A DNA stretch of 64,000 nt from Corythucha ciliata. Its lineage: Eukaryota; Arthropoda; Insecta; Hemiptera; Tingidae. The notes below the pieces were generated by a model. It was not told the origin of the DNA. It saw only the letters and a list, made by a program, of their open reading frames with translations, and made no database searches. Of this stretch, positions 37,301 through 49,300 are shown in pieces; position 1 is the stretch's first letter, and each line of letters begins with the position of its first letter. The stretch covers positions 10,602,001 through 10,666,000 of the forward strand of contig CM075937.1 in the NCBI GenBank assembly GCA_038030265.1, read 5' to 3'. The translations under genes were made by a program, and so were the position numbers.

Positions 37301-40300
37301 TAACGTTTAAAAAACGTTAACAAATATTTTGACACAAAATGTTTGAAACACGTTTTGTTGACATCTCGCATTAACATTTTTAAAATATAATAAAAAAGTG
37401 GTAAAACTTTTTGGAGCCATATGCCTCAGTACGTATAAGAAAAGTTTTACTAATGACTCAAATTTGTATTTTTCAAATGTTTAAAAAACGCGGTAAATCT
37501 GTTTTAAACGTTTTTTACCAAAACGTTTGAAAGACGTTATTATTATAACTCAGACTACTATTTTTTAAACGTCTAAAAAACGTGGTAAAACTTTCAAATA
37601 TTTTGTTTGAGTTTTAATAATAACTCGGAATTATATTTTTAAAATATTGATGAAATGTGATAAAACGTAATTAAGTGGGTTTTCTCTGAATGTATAAAAA
37701 ACGTTTTATTGACATCTTGTATTAATATTTTTCAGAAGCTCAAAAACTTACTTACTTAAACATTTTAAAAACTCATAGTTGTGCTTAATTTGCGCTTTGC
37801 AGGTAAAGAATTGTGAGAGGATTCGATGCACCTTGTGGATGAATGAATTGTCTACTCACGTATTTAACCTTTTTAATTTTTAGACGTGGATGTCAAGGAC
37901 TCATAAAATGACTAAATATTAATTGATTTTATCTAGGTCTGAAGATGATGTGTATATAAAAACATCGAAAACCGGTTAACCTAAAAAATTAAAAAGGTTA
38001 AATACGTGAGTAGACAATTCATTCAGCCACAAGGTACATTTTACAAACTTTAAATATATTTTTACAAAGCCATGAAAAGCTTACTGGTGGGGTAAAAAAC
38101 GTTATGGCCCGTTGTCTGATTTCCTTTGAGAGCTAGAACAAACATTAAACGTGACACATGAAAACGACGACATATAAAGCAGAAACTAGTAATACAATTA
38201 TTTTGTAAAATTACATCAGTATACGTTGTGAAGATTGCGCGAGCCAATTCATTGCCGCTTGTTTGAGTTCGCCGGTGTTTGAATTCGGCGATTTTTCCGC
38301 GATTATGTCTGAAAAATGCGGAATTCATATTATAACACTCAAAACAAGAATGTCAAGTTACATGAATTAGGCCTATACAGGGTGTTTCAGGACGAATGCA
38401 GCATATTTTAATATGTTGTAGTACTATAAGTAAATGCGACCAAAATCACCCTCGCAAGGTCGCCAATGATTTCCCTTGAAGTTATATACAGGCCCCCTAT
38501 GCATTTTTCGTCATTCGCTGTGTTTTCCCCAAAAAGTTGTTGCAACGACTTAACGACTTGATTAATTAAAGTGTTATTTAAAAAATCAAACAATTTTACT
38601 TCATAAAATGTCAATCAACACCACTTTAGTTGCCTTCAAGAATTTCAGTACTTCGTTAAAAATGAGGTAAGAGGCGTTTTCGAAATTGTCTGAGTACTTC
38701 AGCGCCAGTTAAGTCATCTAAGTAAAATTTCATTTTTCATGAGTTCATGAGGTTCATTTTTCAAATAACTTCTGGGATGAAATTTGAAAAAAGGAAAACT
38801 ACTGCTTATGCGGAATTTCCTGAAGATTAAACGAGTCCTTAAAAACCAGGATTGGTGCAGAAATAAGGCCAGAAAATGTATGCCGAGTAGTAGGTGAGGG
38901 GGATTGGAGGGGGGTCGAGGAATCACCCGTGCAACTCCCCCTTAAAACTTTCAAGTCTTCCCTCTCGGACACGTGGTCTACAACGTGAAGAAAAAAATAT
39001 ACCTGAAAGTGTGTGTGTACGCGGTGCTAGGGATGTGGCCGTTTGACTATTAGGACACAGATCCTTCTAGGGTTAATGCTTAGTTTAAGATAAAAAACTA
39101 GGTACTCACCAGATGGACTGGAAGAAAGTCCTGGTCGACTGGAAGAAAGTCCTCTATAAATGTAAAATTAGTCTGAAAATGAAACCGATAAAAAATTAGT
39201 TTACACCACTCCAAATAATGCTACTGCACAGCAGCAGGCAAATAGCAAAACGACCCAGCTTTACCTTAATTAACGGATGGACAAATTACGCAATAACGAA
39301 TCAACGCTGACGAACAACGAGAATGAAATGAACAGTCAAGACTTCAAGGCATAAAAGCATCGGCGCCCTTTTCCCTCTGCCGCTGTTTCCACCGCAAGAC
39401 CGACACTTTCCCCTTCTTCCGTTTTGGAATCGGATGGACAGAGCAACAAGAACACACACTCAGCACTTTCGAGTTTCAAAGTAAACCCTTAATAGAGTAG
39501 ATGGGGGGGGGGGGGATTTTTTCGTACTACAACGAATCGACAAGCAAAATAAAAAGGCGCCTTTGTCAAGGACAGGTCGTGACACGGGTGGGAGTACTTT
39601 GTGCTAGGTGCTACCTCGCGTCCAAGGGGTGGGTGAATGAGAGAGAAAGGAAAATACGAAATTATGGCCGTGGCGTAGTCTTAAGTCTGTTGATTCTATG
39701 ATCATTATGTATGCATACGAATAAATTAAATAATAAAAATCGGATTTGTCCCTCTATTACGCCACCACGTTTCAGTGGAAAATAATAATACATCTTCGAA
39801 TACCTAGGTAGTAGGCAGGGGTGGCCAAAATACCTATAAAATGCATTTTAAATACAAAGCTCAAAATACCTTCAACAAATGTATTATAAATAATGATTAG
39901 TGCATTTCGTGAAATTTTGTTCCGGCAGCAGCCTGTTGGAAGAAGTGCATTTCATTTATTAGACCATCCATCTCATAAGTTTATATGAGATCTAAAAATT
40001 ACAAATGAAATTTAGGCAGCTATAGAGATTTAAAGTCAATTATTACCACCACCGCAATCGTATAGGCACTCATCGAATCCGTTTCTCGTGATGTTGTTTG
40101 CATTATTATCTCCGAAATTTGTTCTTCCCTAGTTCCCTCTCTAACACGGCCTAAATTTCATTTATAATTTTGAGATCTTAAAACAAACTTATGGGATGGA
40201 TGATCTGATAAATTGAATGCACTTCTCCCGACAGGCAGCTGCTGTCGGAACAATTTGAATTGTACTTAGAACAAATTACAAGTACAATTTATAATACTTT

Positions 40301-43300
40301 AAAATATTTGAAATAAATTTAAAAAATTTAAAGTGCAAATTTAAAAATAATTCAAAATATTAGGACCTTCAATAGACAAGTTGACAAAATGTTGCTGCGC
40401 GAAATGGCCCTGCTGCCGATGCGCAAAAAAAGTAGACAATTTATCACCAAGTATATTTAGTACCGAACCGGCGAGCACTGGTGGCTCGCGAGGTGAGGCC
40501 GACTGTAAAAGGGATGTTGGGTGGAGGGATAGCTCTTGGCCAGTTAGCTGAATTACATTACAGCTGAATAACCCCATTATTTACCCAATAATTTCCACAC
40601 TATCGAGGAATTTTACGCGTTTCGGCTTTTCTCCTCCCCTGAACTACTCATCCCCTCCACTTTTTCGAAAAACGAAAACGTCAGTCAAACGACTACACCG
40701 ACTTCACCGAGTTTTTGTGCCAAATGTGGTGTCACTAGGTAAGGGTCTCGGTCAGTCAAACGACCGTTTGAAGAACAGAGTGATCAAGCTCCAAAAAATG
40801 CATGTTGCTCAGGAGCCGATGGTTGGATTAGTGAGTTTCTTTGATTGGCGTGTGACTATAGTGCCGATAAATGAAGGAGGTTGAGTATTTTATGTCATGA
40901 GCAGACACTCTGACAGTGACAGCCCTCACAAATAATAATTAATTATAAAATCAGTGACTGATCAAAGCCTTTATAAAACGTTTTTCAGCAAAACATTTAA
41001 TACGTTAAAGTTTATAAAAAATCAGTTAAAAATAGGAAATAAATGATTATTTCATTAGCTTTTATAAAACGTTTTTCAATGAAACGTTTAATACGTACGA
41101 GTTTATAAAACATAAATTAAAAATAGGAAATAAACGTTTATTTCATTAGCTTTTATAAAACATTTTTCAATGAAACGTTTAATACGTACAAGTTTATAAA
41201 ACATAAATTAAAAATAGGAAATAAACGTTTATTTCATTAGCTTTTATAAAACGTTTTTCAATGAAACGTTTAATACGTCAACGTTTAAACAACGTTTCTT
41301 CATAAAATCTTTGAAACAAGTACGTTAAACATATGTGTATTTAATGAATTGAAAAAATGTATAGTTTGAATATATTTTTTAGTTATTAAAAAAACCTCTA
41401 TTTTCCAAACGTTTTGTGAACAAAGGTTTCATTTGAGAAAAAATATCTTAAAAATGTTTTTTAAAAGATCATTGCTGACTGGGTAGTGATAGCTACAATC
41501 GCCAATAACGTGTTTTTACATGTTTTTTAAATATTTAAAATTTCTCTGCTACCTGGGGATACACTACAAAACTGAAGTGTTCTTCCGAAGATTTCACTAC
41601 AAAAACTGGCAATTTTATCACAAAACTGACGATTTTTAGCCCAAAATTGAAGTTTTTACCCTAAAACTTTCATCTGAAAACTGTTGTTTTCACCGAAAAA
41701 ACTGGCAATTTCACCTTAAAAATAAATTTAGTTGGTTTACCTCGAATCTTGCGATTTTAGCTCAAATCGCGAAATTTTGATTTAGGCCCGGGTCGACCAC
41801 GTGAGCTCAAATTTCCGTTTATCCGCGAGCTTAAGAGTTTGTACCAATCATAATTTAACACTTTCATACAAAAACGTTCAAACTCATAACAACGCTTAAA
41901 CGGACATTGTTGATCCAGTCCTAAGCGCAACAATGGTGATTTTAGCGCAGAAATGGATGTCTTAGCTATTTTTAGGCAGCGCTTGGCTGTCGTGCCATTT
42001 TTAGTAGAGCGGAAGCACACCATTTCTTTAGCCCCTCCCTTGAGTAAATCCTGAATTTGCGTCTGACTGCGAAAATTGTGTTTTATCTCCTTCTTCTGGT
42101 TCGATTTGTCTTATCCCCCTCCCCTGCCCATTTAAATTTTGTTAAATTTTGCCGCCCAGAGCTATAGCCCCGGTAGTCCCCCACCAAGATCCTGGCCAGT
42201 ACCCATGCCCAACGTGATCTTGGCGATATCTTACGGGTATCTTTTGTCGGCTTAGAAGAAATTGTCATGTTTGAAATTGGGAGGACATGGCACGAAGTTG
42301 GCTCATCAAAAAGTAAAATGCACTATCTCATAATTTGAGTCCTAAAGACACAGTTTTACTAAATGAATGACGTGTTATAAGCTAAATCGGCTACATCGGT
42401 CATAAAATGGCGTATTCACACTATTCAGAGCAGAAACTTAGTGTGAAAGAGCAAGAGTAGCGTACCGGGTAGGGGCGGACCGCCCAGGGCCACCTATCAG
42501 AGAAGGCCCACGAAAAGCTCAAATATGGAAAAATGATGATTTTTAGGTTCATGTTCATAGATTAAGGAACGTGAAAAGGAGTTTTGGTATACGATTGGAC
42601 AGTAACTTGGCTCCTTTCAACGATGTTTAGCCCATCCGACTGGAGAGTAGAACGTTACTGGTGATCAGCAAACAGTGTGGCTAAATATTCGATCGAGCCC
42701 ACGAAAGCACAATTCTGACGGCTGAAATTGAGAAAATTTGTGTCTTCTGGGGGGGGGGGTGATTCTGCAAATTTCAAAATTAACGTGTCGTAATTGGGAA
42801 GGAGAGGGTGAGGATGTACCCCGTTGCCTTGGTATTTCCAGACATTGTTAAGAATTTTATTATTTTTTCTTCGAGACCACGTGGAGATGCGTGGAGACCA
42901 CACAATTCTCGCCAGAAAATTCCGCAGTTTAATTCAGTAGGTATCGTGAAAACCATAGCAACGAGGACCTCCCCTCGCCTTTCTTCCATTTTACGACACG
43001 TAAACTTTGAAATTTACAGAATAACCCCGCGAGAGTGATCAAGCTCCAAAAAATGCATGTTGCTCAGGAGCCGATGGTTGGATTAGTGAGTTTCTTTGAT
43101 TGGCGTGTGACTATAGTGCCGATAAATGAAGGAGGTTGAGTATTTTATGTCATGAGCAGACACTCTGACAGTGACAGCCCTCACAAATAATAATTAATTA
43201 TAAAAATCAGTGACTGATCAAAGCCTTTATAAAACGTTTTTCAGCAAAACATTTAATACGTTAAAGTTTATAAAAAATCAGTTAAAAATAGGAAATAAAT

Positions 43301-46300
43301 GATTATTTCATTAGCTTTTATAAAACGTTTTTCAATGAAACGTTTAATACGTACGAGTTTATAAAACATAAATTAAAAATAGGAAATAAACGTTTATTTC
43401 ATTAGCTTTTATAAAACATTTTTCAATGAAACGTTTAATACGTACAAGTTTATAAAACATAAATTAAAAATAGGAAATAAACGTTTATTTCATTAGCTTT
43501 TATAAAACGTTTTTCAATGAAACGTTTAATACGTCAACGTTTAAACAACGTTTCTTCATAAAATCTTTGAAACAAGTACGTTAAAAATATGTGTATTTAA
43601 TGAATTGAAAAAATGTATAGTTTGAATATATTTTTTAGTTATTAAAAAAAACCTCTATTTTCCAAACGTTTTGTGAACAAAGGTTTCATTTGAGAAAAAA
43701 TATCTTAAAAATGTTTTTTAAAAGATCATTGCTGACTGGGTAGGAATAAGAGCCTTCGAATAGTCGACGCTTTCGCTCTCCGCTTTCCCCTTCGAACCAA
43801 TAGCGGGTAAACAATACAAAACACCGTATTTTATAACTGGGGTGAAACTGGAGGTTGAGGAGGTACTTGAAAGGAATCGCGTCCATTTCCCCCTGAAAGA
43901 CTCTCATATTTCTCACCTCACCTCTTATTTCAGTTGCCTCCCTTTACTATTTATTTATTTATTTATTTTATTTATTTATTTCAGATGCGGCTGCGACGAA
44001 TGCGTCACCTCTCGACACGAGGACTCACTCCGTCATTCGCGGTCAAGGATTCACGCCTATCGGGCACTGGCCAGTCCGTCCCTTATAGCACTCAGCTCGA
44101 AAGATCCAATCCTGACAGCTTTTGAACTCTCGTGGGAGCTTCGTCGACTCTCATTTATGGAGCACGAATTTAAAATAGAATATCAGGTTTTTACCCTCCC
44201 TCCACAACACCGCCCCTCCCAACATCACCACTATCACCTTTGTTACAAAAATGTAAAGAAAAGGCATGTTTATGTGTACGGCTAGCTGTCTGATTTATGA
44301 CCACTAAAATCTAGTTTTTATTGATTTTTTTCGAATAATTTATGATTTTCCAGCATGAAACTTTCAAGGCACAGCAGGCAGGATGACATAAAGACTGCTA
44401 TTTTTCCATTATTTGAAATCGTAAACCATCTCGCATCTTGCATGTCGACTTTATTGACTATAAAAAGCTAGACAGTGATGGAATGAATTGTCATTTACTC
44501 AAAAACTGAGGAGAAATGGTTTTGTGCGCTTTTCGCTTAGTCCTTTTCTACCTTTTTAGCATTTGCGAGTTTCTTTGTTGTTTAACGATCCTCCAATTTG
44601 GATTAATGATTAGCATTTTTCTTCGTTCTTCGTTGTGGATTATGAAGGGGGGAGGGGGGAGCCTCTCAGTTTTGAGCTTTTGCCAGAAAAAAACAAGGTC
44701 CATGTATGGTGAAAATAGTTCTCGTGTGAAGAAAATATATTACGCCACGCGCCGCCCTCCAGGGCTCACAATAAAGTGGTGTTGGTCGTTGTTGGACGTA
44801 GGGGGGCCTGTAAGACTACACGGTCGTGATGGTCGTAGTCTAACGCACCGACGCCGTAAATTAGAAATTCTCTGTGATGATGAGCCGGAGGAGGTAGGGG
44901 TACTTTTATTTATCACATTAGTAGTTTTGACACTAATGCACAAATGTAGTCGGGGTGGGTGGGGGTGTACAATTTACTGCTTCGGTTGGATGTAAACAGC
45001 ACAGCATCATACAAAACCCATTTGAGTTTCGATTTGCTCCACCGTACACGTAATTTATTTAAAGAAATAATATATAGTTCCTTCTGACGCCAGGGACCGA
45101 AAAAAAAGTCGCTGGTTTAGAGCCGCGGCACCACCAAATGCTTGACTAATATACAACCATGAAGTTACAGCAATCTGAGCTAAACATCTGTGAAATAGCC
45201 AGTTTCGGATCTAATTATCGGTGAAATTGCTAGTTTCCGGTATTAAAATCGTGAAATTGCCAGTTTCTGACCTTTATTTCCGCGAAATTTCGAGTTTCGG
45301 GGATCTTTCAATGCGACCGCGGAACCCGGGGCTCACCAGCCACGGCAGTGTCCATAAAGTGTTCTGACGAATAGCCACGTAATGGCAACGTTGGAAGGTA
45401 AATATTCACGAAATTCGAATTTTCCTGGTGCAATTGTCTAAATAACTGGTTGCTAAATAACCTTAAAGTAGCAATTTCGCAATTGCGTTTTGTGGTCTCG
45501 GACTTGGGCTATAGCCGTCCACGCCAAACCACGTCGTAGGCAGTAGCGGTGTGGACTTCGTCAGCTACGGCCACCCCTGAAATATGAAATTTTGACTTTT
45601 CGTGATGAACGTGAATGACGCTGGGGTTTGGATCCACCAGATAATTATGAAAATTGCGACTGTACTACGATCTCCGGGCTCAACTTGGCAAAACCGAGGG
45701 AACCGTGTTGATGTTTGACACTGGGCAGCGGCGTCCAGGGCCAATTTAACTTCCTCTAGGCAATAGCCTATCGAGGAGCAAGCTTACGGGCAAGTCTACG
45801 TCTGAAATTGAGAAGCCACGCTCATTTTTCGCTGTTCTGTTTCTGTGGGCTAAACGATTTGAAAAACTCTAATAGTCCCGGCTAAAATTGAGAAAAAGCG
45901 CTCATTCGTGGCTAAGATTGAAAAAATGCGTCAATTCATTGTTTCTGATCCAACAACGTCCTGGCCAAAATTGATAAAAAACGCTGGTAGAAAGTTCCGA
46001 CAAATCCGCGACTGAAGTTGAGAAAAGCGCTGAATCAGATTTAAAAATTTGAAAACATCGCTCATTCACGGCAAAAATTGAAAAAAAAAAAAAAAAAAAA
46101 GTCGACTATCAGCTAAAATTGAAATAAAAACACGCTAACTGCTTAGTCACGGCATGGTCACGGCTAAAATTAGGGAAAAGCTTTAGTTCGCTGCTTGAAT
46201 TGAGAAAAAACGCGCCAGTTCGTGGCTTGACAATTTGACCTCTGTAGGCCAAAATTGAGAAAACACGCGCCAGTTCGTGGCTTGACAATTTGACCTCTGT

Positions 46301-49300
46301 AGGCCAAAATTGAGAAAACACGCGCCAGTTCGTGGCTTGACAATTTGACCTCTGTAGGCCAAAATTGAGAAAACACGCGCCAGTTCGTGGCTTGACAATT
46401 TGACCTCTGTAGGCCAAAATTGAGAAAACACGCGCCAGTTCGTGGCTTGACAATTTGACCTCTGTAGGCCAAAATTGAGAAAATACATCAATTCTCGGTA
46501 AATGGAGGCCGTTTTAACGAATGAAATTGAGAAAAATTACTGGTTCACGGTATTAGCGACTTTAGCGGTGTTTCACATTGAGTCCGGTACGCGATACCGG
46601 ACAGGGGGGGGGGGATACTCGGTTCCATTGTTTGGCACTAGCTACACAAGTGTAGAAAACCATGTGATTTCATTGACTTGTTCTGAAAAATTGAATGAAA
46701 CCAGATGATTTTCTACACTTGTGTAGCTAGTGCCAAACAATGGAACCGAGTATCCCCTCCCCCCCTCCGCTACACTAATGCCACAAATGTGAAAATTTTC
46801 TCGATGTTTGCTGTGAATTTAAGTCCCCCCTCTATTTTAGCCTCAAAAGAGTGATTTTTGTCAACTATTGGCTATTGAAGCTCTTCGCCTTAGTCATAAT
46901 TCAGACAGCGCTGCAGTTGACCATAAATGGCCAACCAGATTTAGTGGGTAGCTTTTCATTACGTTGAAGCTACGCATTCAGTTTTTATTGTGATTAGACG
47001 CTTAAAAGTAATCGAAGTGTTGAATTTCAATTTAAAAATGGGATTTCGTGTCGATGAGAGACGCAGCACATAACAAAATGGACGACCGTGCTACTTTCAC
47101 ATTCACTAAACATTATAAATAAGGTCTAGGAATAAATTCTAAAATTGAAAATTCAAAGTTTACCGACAGATCTTCCCTAGGAAACGTAATTTTATTGCAC
47201 AAAACAGCAGGAACACATAGGAACAAACGGAAAGGTACCCACGGATTTTAGTTCTCCAGAGATCCACTAGTAGAGCCACTGGAATTATGAAATCGCCGAA
47301 TCCCCACGAGTGCTACACTTTTGAAGAAAATCATCTGGTTTCATTCAATTTTTCAGAACAAGTCAATGAAATCACATGGTTTTCTACACTTGTGTAGCTA
47401 GTGCCAAACAATGGAACCGAGTATCCCCTCCCCCCCTCCGCTACACTAATGCCACAAATTTGAAAATTTTCTCGATGTTTGCTGTGAATTTAAGTTCCCC
47501 CTCTATTTTAGCCTCAAAAGAGTGATTTTTGTCAACTATTGGCGATTGAAGCTCTTCGCCTTAGTCATAATTCAGACAGCGCTGCAGTTGACCATATGGC
47601 CAACCAGATTTAGTGGGTAGCTTTTCATTACGTTGAAGCTACGCATTCAGTTTTTATTGTGATTAGACGCTTAAAAGTAATCGAAGTGTTGAATTTCAAT
47701 TTAAAAATGGGATTTCGTGTCGATGAGAGACGCAGCTACATAACAAAATGGACGACCGTGCTATCTTTCACATTCACTAAACATTAAAATAAGGTCTAGG
47801 AATAAATTCTAAAATTGAAAATTCAAAGTTTACCGACAGATCTTCCCTAGGAAACGTAATTTTATTGCACAAAACAGCAGGAACACATAGGAACAAACGG
47901 AAAGGTACCCACAGATTTTAGTTCTCCAGAGATCCACTAGTAGAGCCACTGGAATTATGAAATCGCCGAATCCCCACGAGTGCTACACTTTTGAAGAAAA
48001 TCATCTGGTTTCATTCAATTTTTCAGAACAAGTAAATGAAATCACATGGTTTTCTACACTTGTGTAGCTAGTGCCAAACAATGGAACCGAGTATCCCCCA
48101 TTTGTCAACTATTGGCGATTGAAGCTCTTCGCCTTAGTCATAATTCAGACAGCGCTGCAGTTGACCATAAATGGCCAACCAGATTTAGTGGGTAGCTTTT
48201 CATTACGTTGAAGCTACGCATTCAGTTTTTATTGTGATTAGACGCTTAAAAGTAATCGAAGTGTTGAATTTCAATTTAAAAATGGGATTTCGTGTCGATG
48301 AGAGACGCAGCACATAACAAAATGGACGACCGTGCTATCTTTCACATTCACTAAACATTATAAATAAGGTCTAGGAATAAATTCTAAAATTGAAAATTCA
48401 AAGTTTACCGACAGATCTTCCCTAGGAAACGTAATTTTATTGCACAAAACAGCAGGAACACATAGGAACAAACGGAAAGGTACCCACAGATTTTAGTTCT
48501 CCAGAGATCCACTAGTAGAGCCACTGGAATTATGAAATCGCCGAATCCCCACGAGTACTACACTTTTGAAGAAAATCATCTGGTTTCATTCAATTTTTCA
48601 GAACAAGTCAATGAAATCACATGGTTTTCTACACTTGTGTAGCTAGTGCCAAACAATGGAACCGAGTATCCCCCCCCCCCTGTCCGGTATCGCGTACCGG
48701 ACTCAATGTGAAACACCGCTAAAGTCGCTAATACCGTGAACCAGTAATTTTTCTCAATTTCATCCGTTAAAACGGCCTCCATTTACCGAGAATTGATGTA
48801 TTTTCTCAATTTTGGCCTACAGAGGTCAAATCGTGAAGCCACGAACTGGCGCGTGTTTTCTCAATTTTAACCATGAAGCGTCACTTTTTCTCGATTCTAG
48901 CAGTGGACAAGCTTCACCAGTAGCGTCCCGACTCCCGAGGAAGGGGCTACAGGAAGGGGGCCCCCTGAAAAGATTAAATATCGGAAAAATGAGGATTATT
49001 TGGTTCCATGTTCATAGATTTACGTGAAACACAGCGGGCAATTCTATACTCTTTTTGACGTTCTTCAGTCCACTCGACCTGGAGGATGGAAACGTTGCTA
49101 GAGACCAGGAAATGGTGTGGTTGAATATTCGATTGAGACCACGAAAGCGCCATTCTGATGGCTCAGATTAAAAAAATTCGTGCCATCTGGAGATGAATTC
49201 GCGGTTAAAATAAACAAAACACGCTGATCCCCGAGTTTTTTTTTGGATTCTTAAGCGGATAAAATAGAGAAGGCGCTCTATTTTGTCGATATTCACGGGG

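Larger units (their letters stand above)
37158..41486. mobile_element. Possible large TIR element with CTACCCAGTCAGCAA ends, holding nested insertions
   Basis: CTACCCAGTCAGCAAGC at 37158 is inverted at 41471-41486 (TTGCTGACTGGGTAG). Both subterminal regions are AT-rich with many AAACGTTT words. Inside lie a hairpin element (37831-38034), an array-free hAT copy (39816-40750) and a palindromic MITE. No target duplication was seen, so the ends may instead belong to two separate copies. Confidence 0.4.

Noticed and set aside
40778..41486. Helitron interpretation of the 709-bp duplication
   Set aside because: No 5' TC, no 3' CTRR with adjacent hairpin, and the end is inverted at 37158, which Helitrons lack.
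44516..44995. 159-codon plus-strand ORF in a TRPC intron
   Set aside because: Hydrophobic start followed by unrelated basic sequence, no family features, no splice context; probably chance.
46109..46491. Three overlapping 100-114-residue minus-strand ORFs with a repeated peptide
   Set aside because: They read the 55-bp tandem array in all three frames (55 is not a multiple of 3). Repeat artefact, not a repeat protein.
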